Shown here one piece after another: positions 24,191-31,181 of a stretch of 31,181 nt of DNA (its first letter is position 1; each line of letters begins with the position of its first letter). Location of the stretch: assembly GCA_023415335.1 (NCBI GenBank), contig JAEZLD010000013.1, positions 1 through 31,181 on the forward strand, read 5' to 3'. The DNA is from Bacillota bacterium. GTDB lineage: Bacteria > Bacillota > Clostridia > Clostridiales > Caloramatoraceae. The position numbers were made by a program, and so were the translations under genes. Below the pieces are notes generated by a model. The model searched no databases. It was not told where the DNA came from and was given only the letters and a program-made list of their open reading frames with translations.

Positions 24191-25483
24191 TTAACCGAGG
24201 TAATAAGCTAAAGGGTCGACCAGTGCCGGTCGGCTCTTGTTTTCTTTTGCGAGCACCTTCGGCGATAATAGAAAATTCACTACATTCATTCCACATTTTC
24301 TGTACCAACCAAGTCGAGAATTGGCTACTTTGCAAATATCTCCATCCGTGAGGTTGCATCTGAATATTTTGTTCAGTTTCATCAGATTTTGATAGATTGT
24401 CTTTGGCTTCTTCCATCGCTTCATAATTACCACCCGAACCTTATGGCGTAGCCATTGCCCGAATTCATCCAGAAAGCCCTTCATACTTCCGATGCGGTAA
24501 TAGTTTATCCGCCCTCGGATTACTTGATTTAGTTTGGCGAATGTAGTTGCAAGTGGAATTGCCGCCGCTCTCGTTCTTACTAATACTTCTCTGCATTTGG
24601 CATATAGTCATGCTTTCCTGTCATTGAGAGGTCTGCATTTCCATTCATCTTTACTTTTCCAGAATCCAAAATCGAGAAAGGAGCCTCCCTTTGGTCTTGT
24701 GACTTTGGTCTTTGTAGCGTTGACTTTCAGAAATAGTTTCCTCTCAAGCCAGCTTACTGCCTATTTCATTACTCTGTCTGCTGCCATTTCGCTTTTTACA
24801 AATATGTTGCTATCATCGGCATATCTTACGAAATGCAGTCCCCTGTTTTCAAGCTCCTTGTCAAACTTGTCAAAGTAGATGTTTGATAATATCGGTGATA
24901 ACGGGCCTCCTTGCGGGACTCCGTCCTCCGTTGGACTTACCAGTCCATCCTCCATAACTCCTGATTGCAGGTATGCTCTTATCAGGTGTAATGTTTCGGC
25001 ATTTTTGACTTGTTCCCTCAGTATCGAAATTAAATTATCGTGATTTATCGTGTCAAAATACTTTTCGATGTCAAGGTCGATTATCCATTCGTATCCATCA
25101 TTAAGATATTCAAGAGCTTTTGCTACCGCAGTATGACAGCTTCTGTTTGGTCTGAAGCCGCATGAGTATTCACTGAATACAGGTTCATAAATTATTGACA
25201 ATTGCTGTGCCACTGCTTGTTGAATTACTCTATCACTTACTGTTGGTATGCCTAACGGCCTTTGTTTACCGTTCGGCTTAGGAATGTATACCCGTCTGAC
25301 AGGTTGCGGCTTGTATTTGTTTGATTTGATAAGAGCTTTTATTCTTGCTCCGTTCTTATCAAAGTATTCATCGAGCTCATCCACATTCATCTTATCGATT
25401 CCTGCCGCACCTTTGTTTTGCTTGACCGATTCTATTGCCGCTTTGAAATTCTGTTCACTTAAAATCTCGTCAATTAATTCCAT
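24191..25483 (-). pseudogene. Group II intron reverse transcriptase/maturase, interrupted by two stops
   Basis: Intron-encoded protein of about 430 codons. Reverse-transcriptase blocks are clear: NKGAAGIDKM, YKPQPVRRVYIPKPNGKQR, CGFRPNRSCHTAV, DLDIEKYFDTI, QGGPLSPILSNI and the catalytic VRYADDSNIF. In frame after a TAG (24761-24763) come WLERKLFLKVNATKTKVTRP and, after a TGA (24608-24610), the maturase (X) domain with LNQVIRGRINYYRIGSMKGF. No HNH endonuclease follows, which fits class C. The first 240 residues carry the whole polymerase motif set. Loss of the thumb and maturase part should abolish self-mobility unless stops are read through or help comes from another copy. The ATG follows AGGAGG. 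Confidence 0.85.
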
Positions 25484-25999
25484 TGATGCTCCTCCTTCTG
25501 TTTGTAGATGTATTCGGAATTATCCCACCGCCCTTTTGCCATTGGAGATTACGATTCTCCATTTTAGGCATATCTTCGATTTCTGACTGTCCGAACATTG
25601 CTTGCAGTGATTCGCACTACAGTTACATTAGGTCCTTCGGCATTTGGTGACTTCACCTACTATGACCTCAGCTGACTCCCGTCTGTAAACTTTATATCGC
25701 ACATATCTTTCGATATGCCAAGCGGGTCTCTCGGGGTAAGACACAAATCTTTCACTCCACAACCTCTTGATTTACTGCTTCGGTTTTACGTTTACATTAG
25801 GACTTTGGCTTGTATTGCAGCCTTATCCACCGTTTAGCCTTATATCAAGTTTGTGTTCCTAGGCTCAAGAGCTTTGCTACACCGCTTCCTCCCCTCCTGA
25901 CATTGCTGTCAGCAGCTTGCGGTTCACTACACTTGGCGGTAACTACCCGTGACAGGACTTTCACCTGCTATATTTGTGTCATGCCCGACACACAATAAT

Positions 26000-26040
26000 A
26001 AAGGGTTTACTGGTTTATTTACAAAACCAGTAAACCCTTT
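26000..26040 (-). terminator. Terminator of the SIR2 operon and intron target hairpin
   Basis: Perfect 17-bp stem AAAGGGTTTACTGGTTT / AAACCAGTAAACCCTTT with a 7-base loop, 2 bases after the SIR2 stop. On the minus strand ATTATT follows and then the intron begins. The T-tract is therefore cut short by the insertion. Confidence 0.9.
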
Positions 26041-26042
26041 CA

Positions 26043-26945
26043 TTACCTTGGATAAGCATTCCTTAACTCCCTTAAAAAAGCCTTTTGACTGTCATAATCA
26101 TTAAAAGGAATTATATCAATTCTGTTGTTATCATTGAGATACTCTCTAATTGGTGTTATTTTATCTTGCTTCATCATGATATAACATTTGGGTAAAATAG
26201 CACTACTTTGATTCCATTTCAGTGAACTATTTAAATCATCAATTATATCCTCAAAATGCGGATCACTTCCACCATACCCAACAAAAAGAACCGAGTTCTG
26301 AATGAAAATTGCACTTATTAGCAACCTAAAACCAGGATTATGTTTCATAATGTTTAAGTAGTCTTGCTTTGTTAATACAACTCTGTCAAGTTTAAGGTCT
26401 GAAATCTTTCCATGAGCATGTATTATAGCAGTTTTTCCTGAATAAATCGCCGCTGATAATTCCTGATAATCCACATAACTATAAGACCTGGTAAGCAATT
26501 CATTATATCCATTTTTTTTAGCTGCTTCTTCCAGGAGGTTGTCATAATTAGTCGTAATAATATGAGCATATTTTGTTGATACAAGAAGCTCGTGATACTC
26601 ATTACATGATACACTATAAAACAGCTTATTTAGTTCATCATCAAAAAAACCAATGTTAGCACCTTTTGACTGACAATATTTTACCTTGTCTTTAAGTGCA
26701 GTAATCGTATCAATTAAGCTTCTGTCTTTATAGTGTCTAGCATCTTCGATTATTGCAGAGAATTTCAATGAGTCATCCACACTATCATTTAGCAACACAC
26801 ATATTTCGATATATTTATCAATAAATCCATCCCAATCTGGCAATCTCGAATCAACAGAAATGCCTGATCCGGCAAAAACACTTAATCTATTCTCATATAA
26901 TAACTCTTTCAATTCTTCCATTGCTTTTTCTGGTGTTAATGTCAT
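26043..26945 (-). CDS. SIR2-domain protein, predicted NAD+-consuming defence effector
   Basis: A 300-residue protein consisting of one SIR2-like domain. It has the nucleotide loop SVFAGSGISVDS (GSGIS 26-30), TTNYD (131-135, Asn133 of the NAD pocket), IIHAHGK (His176/His178, one the catalytic His) and VGYGGSDPHF (222-231). In Thoeris ThsA, DSR and SIR2-HerA/APAZ systems such domains hydrolyse NAD+ on phage infection and stop growth. Here there is no fused sensor or SLOG domain, so sensing may come from the small protein encoded 76 bases upstream, the only partner in the operon. The ATG follows GGGAGGTG by 5 bases. Deacetylase activity is less likely because the zinc Cys ribbon of true sirtuins is absent. 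Confidence 0.82.
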   Translation of the reverse strand: MTLTPEKAMEELKELLYENRLSVFAGSGISVDSRLPDWDGFIDKYIEICVLLNDSVDDSLKFSAIIEDARHYKDRSLIDTITALKDKVKYCQSKGANIGFFDDELNKLFYSVSCNEYHELLVSTKYAHIITTNYDNLLEEAAKKNGYNELLTRSYSYVDYQELSAAIYSGKTAIIHAHGKISDLKLDRVVLTKQDYLNIMKHNPGFRLLISAIFIQNSVLFVGYGGSDPHFEDIIDDLNSSLKWNQSSAILPKCYIMMKQDKITPIREYLNDNNRIDIIPFNDYDSQKAFLRELRNAYPR

Positions 26946-26978
26946 GACTACACCTCCCTAATGGAACTTTGTTAGCTA

Positions 26979-27003
26979 TTATTTAAAGACATTATTTAAA
27001 GAC
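26979..27003. repeat. Short tandem repeat between the two SIR2-operon genes
   Basis: TTATTTAAAGAC occurs twice in tandem with one base between copies. This is an AT-rich duplication in the intercistronic gap; no function is evident. Confidence 0.4.
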
Positions 27004-27021
27004 GATTTATAAACATACTAG

Positions 27022-27462
27022 CTATCGACCTCCCCACACTGCAATATATGCTGTAACACATCTAACATTCCACTCAACAAGCATCTTTTGTGAAATGTTG
27101 AAGTGAACATTATTCTCAATCAGGTAATTAAAAAATTCCGTATAAGTAGTAAGGTAAGCTGAAAGCCTTCTCTTATCTATTGTAGTTTTACTATTTGAAA
27201 TATCGATTAGATGGTTTAAAAAAGAATTACTTTTTCTAATAAAGACATCCATCATTGTACCAACTTGAGTTTTGTCATATTCACTTATTACAAGTCCTAT
27301 GAGGTTGCTACACGATAAAACAAAGAAATATCCTTCGCTACATGAAGCAGAATAAGCACGACAAAAATTTTTTCTAAGCTCTAGTTTATGAAGCTTTCCA
27401 ATAATTTTATATCCATTTTTCTTAAGGTCATGGTTACTAGCGATAACAGATTTAAATTTCAT
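27022..27462 (-). CDS. Unknown small protein, partner of the SIR2 gene
   Basis: A protein of about 146 residues that I do not recognise. It has a basic N-terminus (MKFKSVIASNHDLKKNGYKI), a Cys-containing middle (NFCRAYSASCSEGYFFVLSC) and a mainly helical C-terminal half ending CVTAYIAVWGGR. There is no signal peptide or clear transmembrane helix. The ATG at 27462 is preferred, because GGGGG lies just ahead; the ATG at 27492 has no ribosome site, although it is also open. The gene is first in an operon with the SIR2 gene, under its own promoter and a palindrome. It may be a sensor, inhibitor or regulator of the SIR2 protein; this is inference from position alone. Confidence 0.6.
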   Translation of the reverse strand: MKFKSVIASNHDLKKNGYKIIGKLHKLELRKNFCRAYSASCSEGYFFVLSCSNLIGLVISEYDKTQVGTMMDVFIRKSNSFLNHLIDISNSKTTIDKRRLSAYLTTYTEFFNYLIENNVHFNISQKMLVEWNVRCVTAYIAVWGGR

Positions 27463-27498
27463 TTTTACCCCCACATCTATACCCTTTTTCATTGACTT

Positions 27499-27530
27499 TT
27501 ATGATAAACTTAAGCTAAAGCTTATCATAA
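27499..27530. promoter_or_regulatory. Near-perfect 32-bp palindrome in the SIR2-operon leader
   Basis: Outer arms TTATGATAA (27499-27507) and TTATCATAA (27522-27530), with an inner TTAAGCT/AGCTTA. It lies between the predicted transcription start and the first gene. It may be a repressor operator or an RNA hairpin acting on expression. Confidence 0.55.
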
Positions 27531-27560
27531 CTTTTACATATTTTTCCATATAGTATATTT

Positions 27561-27589
27561 ATTGTATCATGCTGTTCTAAAGAAAACAA
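27561..27589 (-). promoter_or_regulatory. Promoter of the unknown-SIR2 operon
   Basis: TTGTTT (27584-27589), 17-base spacer and TACAAT (27561-27566) on the minus strand, about 100 bases before the first start codon. The remaining spacer to 27800 is AT-rich without recognisable genes. Confidence 0.55.
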
Positions 27590-27805
27590 GACTACTCTAT
27601 CGGATAAAAATATGTTTTTATCGTGTTGGTATAATCAGCTAGTGTTATACTCAAAATTTAAACGTTACACAATGCATCTTCAGAAATACAATATTTTTTC
27701 ATATTCTAACATAAATCATTCTCTTCTTTATAGTATTATGGTAAAAACAGATTTTCTGATACTCATATACGGAAATCAGACTCTAATCCCTATCATCGGT
27801 AAGGG

Positions 27806-27843
27806 CTGTCAACAGAAGTACAAGGATAAAGATTTTTGAGTAA
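27806..27843 (+). repeat. Imperfect 38-bp direct repeat, copy B
   Basis: About 30 of 38 positions match 24058-24095 without gaps. The frame reads AVNRSTRIKIFE then TAA, with an upstream in-frame stop, so this is the tail of a decayed gene homologous to the one left of the intron. Confidence 0.5.
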
Positions 27844-27877
27844 GTACAAGCACACTAAAACGTAGTATGGCAAAATG

Positions 27878-27909
27878 ACCGCCCTGTCTGACTCCTCAGA
27901 CATGGCGGT
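27878..27909 (-). terminator. Hairpin after the surface-protein pseudogene
   Basis: Stem ACCGCC-x-TGTCTGA / TCAGACA-x-GGCGGT with a 4-base loop and one mismatch. It is followed on the minus strand by CATTTTGCC and lies 65 bases beyond the pseudogene end. Confidence 0.6.
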
Positions 27910-27974
27910 AAAAAAAATGTTATGATTAAAGTTTTGACGTCATTTCTGACAGGACTTTTCAATTCCTATTTAAT

Positions 27975-28698
27975 TTATCTATTATAGCCTTCTCTGCGTT
28001 TTTTAATGCTGAAAGTGATAAGATAACCACCAGAAATAAAGATTATTGCCATCCACAGCATCAAATCCTTCGTGTCTCCGCTATTAGGAGAATCTGGCCT
28101 ATTCTTGTTATCCTCGATTTTCTTCAGTAGACAGTCACACTCGTCAACGATTTTTTGTATGGCTTCCTTTTCTTCTACTGTTGCGATAGTAGCCATTAGT
28201 ACCTGTGATTACAATATCCTTATCTTCAATTGCTTTTAGTGCTATCACAAAGCTTGCCTTAGCATCACAACCGTTGTAATCGGAGGTCCCAGCCACACCT
28301 GCCTTTACAAAGTAGGTTGCTGCTTTTGTGGGAACCGTCTAGGTATATACCTCATTTTCGCTATCGCTGTAGATGAATACAGGTGTGGCAGACAGAGTAC
28401 TGGCTTTTTCGCCAAATGTCCAGCCGTCCATAGTAATACCACTGATGGCATTATCCGTTGCTGCATTGATGGTGAATGCATTCTGACCCGTCACAGTGTT
28501 GTGGCTTGGCGCAGACATCTCATAATAAACCGTACATGTCCTGGCTGTAGTAAATTTAGGTACAGCGGTTAAGTCATAGCTTATGCCATCCATAACAGTT
28601 TCAGCAGGATTAAAGAACTGCCGATGTGACAGCGAAACTTGGAACCATGGTCATCACCATACATAATGCTAAAAAAAGCTCAAAAGTCTCTTTTTCAT
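27975..28698 (-). pseudogene. Broken sorted cell-surface protein
   Basis: Remains of a secreted wall-anchored protein. ATG 28698 (AAGGAGGGA ahead) begins MKKRLLSFF. A run of seven T's then shifts the frame; with eight it would continue LALCMVMTMVPSFAVTSA, a normal signal peptide. Next comes a repeat domain of a common Lachnospiraceae surface type (SGITMDGWTFGEKASTLSAT, VFIYSDSENEVYT). It is broken by a TAG and continues TVPTKAATYFVKAGVAGTSD. After another shift come a coiled segment (EEKEAIQKIVDECDCLLKKI) and a sorting signal: SPNSGDTKD, a hydrophobic stretch (LMLWMAIIFISGGYLITF) and SIKKRRE. At least two frameshifts and one stop; most of the original protein may be deleted. Confidence 0.75.
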
Positions 28699-28758
28699 TA
28701 ATAAACTCCCTCCTTACTTAGAATACTGAGTAAAATTTTAAAGGCATAACTATCTTTC

Positions 28759-28974
28759 TTATGGCCTAAATTTGCACATTCCTTTTGAGTCCTCATCAAT
28801 GAATTTTGATTGAAAATCTGCATATTCACAATAACGGCATCTTCTCAAATAAATAAAACTCCCTTCCCTCTGTAAGAAAAAAGAACAGCTGTCTCCTGCA
28901 GAAATTTGTACAGCCTTTAATCTCCGCTCTAAGCTAGCAGTATGGTCAACTGCTAAAGTAGGTTTTTTCTCCAA
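28759..28974 (-). CDS. Small Cys-containing protein of unknown function
   Basis: A 71-residue protein. The start is TTG (28972-28974), supported by GGAGG 8 bases upstream. The N-terminal half is charged and the C-terminal half has a possible metal site, RRCRYCEYADF with a later MCKF (three Cys). I do not recognise the family. It lies beyond the terminator of the GHKL/LytTR operon and upstream of the broken surface-protein gene on the same strand. The ribosome site and composition make it likely to be a real gene. Confidence 0.55.
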   Translation of the reverse strand: MEKKPTLAVDHTASLERRLKAVQISAGDSCSFFLQREGSFIYLRRCRYCEYADFQSKFIDEDSKGMCKFRP

Positions 28975-29094
28975 TTCTTATTCCTCCAATCACCTTTTGG
29001 ATTTTTCATTTTTCAAGATTATGATACCTTAATTCCTTTTATTTTTACGGATTACTGCACATAACAACGGTTATTTTGCACAAGACGGCACAAG

Positions 29095-29134
29095 AAAAAA
29101 CACCCTATGACAAATTGTCAAAAGGTGCTTTTTT
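29095..29134. terminator. Terminator of the LytTR/GHKL operon
   Basis: Stem CACC-cta-TGACA / TGTCA-aaa-GGTG flanked by AAAAAA on the left and TTTTTT on the right, so it can end transcripts on either strand. It lies 9 bases after the kinase stop. Confidence 0.85.
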
Positions 29135-29142
29135 CTGCTCTT

Positions 29143-30420
29143 TTATTTTAAGGGCAACACTATTCGGGTGATAAATATACTCTTTTCCTGTGAGAAGCTC
29201 ACCATGCCTCCATGGTGTTTTACAGTAGCTGAAACGCTGAGCATCCCTGTTCCGCCATTTTCCTTTTGTGAAAGAGGCATCGAATTCTCGTCGAATTTCG
29301 TTTGTCCGAATACACTGTTTTGCAGCTCTATTTTTAGCTTATAACTGTCATACTCTGCAAAAAAACGAATAAACCCATTATTTGCTTTCTGATTTTCGCA
29401 AGCATTTATAGCATTTTCCAGAATATTAGACAGCATAGAGCCCATCTCAGTATCTGACAGTGGAAGAAACTTTGGTATATCTGCCCGTACACCAAAGGAA
29501 ATACCAAGGCTTCTTGCCTTACGGGTATATAAGCGCAATACAGCATTTGAGGTTGTATTTTCACAAAAGGTTTCCAGTGACCACTGAGATAAATCGTTAA
29601 TCTGTCGCTCTAAATATTCCTCAGCCCCTTTTATATCACCAGAAGTCAGATACTCTAAGACAAGTGAATTATGATGCCGCAAATCATGGCGGCTTTGTCT
29701 GGCAGACTGCAAAAACTCGTCATATGAGCAAAGCTCCGATTCAAGCAGGCTTCGCTGAGCCTCTGATTTGATTTTTTCTTCACGCAAGGCATATTCGTCT
29801 GAAATAATTTTAAATGAAACAAATATTCCTATATATAGGCATACTTCTATTACTATAAGTAGTAAAATAGGAACATAGTTTTCTGTCAAAGCTTTTTCAA
29901 TATCATCCCCCATTAAGTAATATAGGAAATTAACAAATAGCGAAATTGTAAGTAATGAATAAACACTCCAATGTTCGGCAATTTTATAATAAAAGGGTCT
30001 GATAAAGTGCCAAAACAACGCTGCTATAGAGCAAAAGAATATAAGCCGCAGAATACTATTGCTCCAATATGGATAAGGAAAAAAATCACAAAGATAGTAA
30101 CTTACAAAAACGACCGTAGCATAGACGTTTATAACAGTAATGAAGCTAAAGCACCATTGCATAACATAATCCAAAAATAACGGTTTAAGAAGTACTGCGA
30201 TAGCCATCAGCATTATTAGGTCTACCACTACCACCATGCTATAGTTACCTTGCAAATAGAAAAAATAATCTACCACAATATTACTCATAACAATTGCAGC
30301 AGTCACTGTCATATAAATCCACTTATTTTTATATTTTGGCTTAGACATAGTATACATTAAAACTGCAATCATTATATTAGTAACAAAACAGCGAAACAAA
30401 TCAGGAAGTATCGTACTCAT
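29143..30420 (-). CDS. GHKL-type sensor histidine kinase (AgrC-like layout)
   Basis: Membrane kinase of 425 residues. Five to six helices fill residues 5-205 with almost no extracellular domain. A helical region follows with QSRHDLRHHN (His245 likely phosphorylated), and a GHKL ATPase with NILENAINAC and ENGGTGMLSV. This layout is shared by AgrC, VirS and peptide-sensing kinases that pair with LytTR regulators. The start overlaps the regulator stop by four bases (ATGA), so the two are translationally coupled. No agrD/agrB-like peptide gene is seen nearby, so the signal is unknown. Confidence 0.88.
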   Translation of the reverse strand: MSTILPDLFRCFVTNIMIAVLMYTMSKPKYKNKWIYMTVTAAIVMSNIVVDYFFYLQGNYSMVVVVDLIMLMAIAVLLKPLFLDYVMQWCFSFITVINVYATVVFVSYYLCDFFPYPYWSNSILRLIFFCSIAALFWHFIRPFYYKIAEHWSVYSLLTISLFVNFLYYLMGDDIEKALTENYVPILLLIVIEVCLYIGIFVSFKIISDEYALREEKIKSEAQRSLLESELCSYDEFLQSARQSRHDLRHHNSLVLEYLTSGDIKGAEEYLERQINDLSQWSLETFCENTTSNAVLRLYTRKARSLGISFGVRADIPKFLPLSDTEMGSMLSNILENAINACENQKANNGFIRFFAEYDSYKLKIELQNSVFGQTKFDENSMPLSQKENGGTGMLSVSATVKHHGGMVSFSQEKSIFITRIVLPLK

Positions 30421-31157
30421 TGATTGCTACCTCCGAAGGCATAGGCAAAATATTTGTCTTTCAATTCCCGGAAGCTGCGGCGTGCAATGGGTACGCTTTT
30501 GTTGCCATGCAGCTTCATACAATCTGGCTGGATTGTATGGACAGCTTTAAGGTTCACGATATATCCTTTGTATGGGGACAGAAATTGATGTGGTGATAGC
30601 TCCTCCAGCTGTTCCTGCAAGGAATTGAAGGCTTCTCTTATGGACAATGTATCTCCTTCCTTTAGATAAACCTGTTGCTCATGCTTATAGCTTTCTATGT
30701 ACAAAACGTCGTCAATATCCACAGTTTTTATACCTCCTCCCGTCAGTTTGAAGGACAGCTTAAGAACATTACTCCTCCCAAAGGGGGTTACAGCTCTATC
30801 CATTGCCTCGTCAAACTCTACTTGTGTAAAAGGCTTTACAAGATAGTGGGCGGCATTAAGAGAAAATGCCACAACAGCAAAATCATCACTGGTGGTCAGA
30901 AAAATAATTTCCGTTTTATCCTTTCGTTTCCGTATTTCTTTTGCTACCTCTATACCGCTAATACCAGGCATGAAAATGTCCAGAAGCAGAATGTCCCACC
31001 CTCCATTTTGATTCATCTCTTCCATGAGCAGCATAGGATTATCATAACAGGAGACCTGTATGGAGTAATCACTATAGGTTTTGAAATATTCTTCAACGGC
31101 CTTTTTAACCATACATTTCTGCTCATAGCTGTCATCGCAAATGCAGATTTTAAGCAT
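30417..31157 (-). CDS. LytTR-family response regulator
   Basis: A 246-residue regulator. The receiver domain has acidic CDD (7-9), Asp60 in ILLLDIFMPG and the Lys of LVKPF. The C-terminal LytTR DNA-binding domain (about 135-240) contains DVLYIESYKHEQQVYL, FLSPYKGYIVNL and VPIARRSFRELKDKYF. LytTR proteins usually activate genes for bacteriocins, surface or extracellular functions through paired direct repeats. Target sites would lie outside the window or are not recognised. The ATG at 31157 follows GGAGGGGG. First gene of a two-gene operon with the GHKL kinase. Confidence 0.92.
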   Translation of the reverse strand: MLKICICDDSYEQKCMVKKAVEEYFKTYSDYSIQVSCYDNPMLLMEEMNQNGGWDILLLDIFMPGISGIEVAKEIRKRKDKTEIIFLTTSDDFAVVAFSLNAAHYLVKPFTQVEFDEAMDRAVTPFGRSNVLKLSFKLTGGGIKTVDIDDVLYIESYKHEQQVYLKEGDTLSIREAFNSLQEQLEELSPHQFLSPYKGYIVNLKAVHTIQPDCMKLHGNKSVPIARRSFRELKDKYFAYAFGGSNQ

Positions 31158-31181
31158 AAATCCCCCTCCAATGACAAAAAT

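Larger units (their letters stand above)
24095..25993 (-). mobile_element. Group II intron (probably class C) inserted behind a terminator
   Basis: A complete ribozyme plus reverse-transcriptase gene on the minus strand. The 5' end reads GTGTGTCGGGCATGACAC (from 25993), followed by the domain I segment GGTGAAAGTCC. The reverse transcriptase lies at 25483-24191, then domain V and a domain VI-like hairpin, ending CTACCCTAT at about 24095. The insertion point is 6 bases after a perfect 17-bp terminator stem, the known preference of class C introns. The protein lacks an endonuclease domain, as in that class. The non-coding 25484-25993 segment is ribozyme domains I-IV. Boundaries are set by consensus and could shift by a base or two. 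Orientation is the same as the upstream SIR2 operon. Confidence 0.82.

Noticed and set aside
24133..24878. Plus-strand open frames across the intron
   Set aside because: They are shadows of the minus-strand reverse transcriptase and structured RNA.

Overview
The window looks like the chromosome of an anaerobic Firmicute of class Clostridia, most likely a Lachnospiraceae. The evidence is moderate to low G+C, strong GGAGG-type ribosome binding sites (some before TTG starts), YesM/YesN and GHKL/LytTR two-component pairs, the Hsp70-DUF5685-J-protein trio, 'SPxxGD'-type surface anchors and a group IIC-like intron. These assignments rest on family recognition by eye; no search was run. Almost all genes lie on the minus strand.

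Layout. 1-1790: the start of a spermidine/putrescine importer (potA, partial potB) with a promoter and a palindrome. 2150-5494: a three-gene chaperone operon (Hsp70, DUF5685, J-domain protein). 5495-7648: a lone PD-(D/E)xK-type nuclease among AT-rich spacers with a decayed frame and two tiny ORFs. 7649-9571: a MarR repressor and MATE efflux pump, with promoter and palindromic operator visible. 9669-18784: the largest coherent system. A YesM/YesN two-component pair is followed by an ABC importer of the 'iron(III)' type (ATPase, fused permease, lipoprotein), a PfkB-family sugar-phosphate kinase and an L-sorbose-1-phosphate-reductase-like dehydrogenase. The gene company argues for sensing, import and catabolism of phosphorylated sugars, as in AfuABC and HptRSA, and against iron uptake.

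18903-23613: envelope and hydrolase genes. These are a CAP/SCP lipoprotein, a broken UvrA-like ATPase gene, a MntP/YtaF-like membrane protein, an HD-CHAP fusion, a permuted papain-like (YiiX-like) protein and an Amidase_6 protein.

23614-28974: an accessory, decaying region. It holds a gene remnant, a group II intron inserted just behind a terminator (its reverse transcriptase carries two in-frame stops), a two-gene operon of an unknown small protein and a SIR2-domain NADase-like protein (candidate antiphage module), a broken sorted surface protein and a small Cys-containing protein. An imperfect 38-bp direct repeat brackets the intron and SIR2 operon. 29095-31157: a GHKL kinase and LytTR response regulator pair with its terminator.

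The best candidates for something undescribed are the SIR2/unknown-protein operon, the predicted sugar-phosphate operon, the HD-CHAP fusion and the DUF5685 chaperone module. I see no rRNA, tRNA, CRISPR array or recognisable riboswitch.
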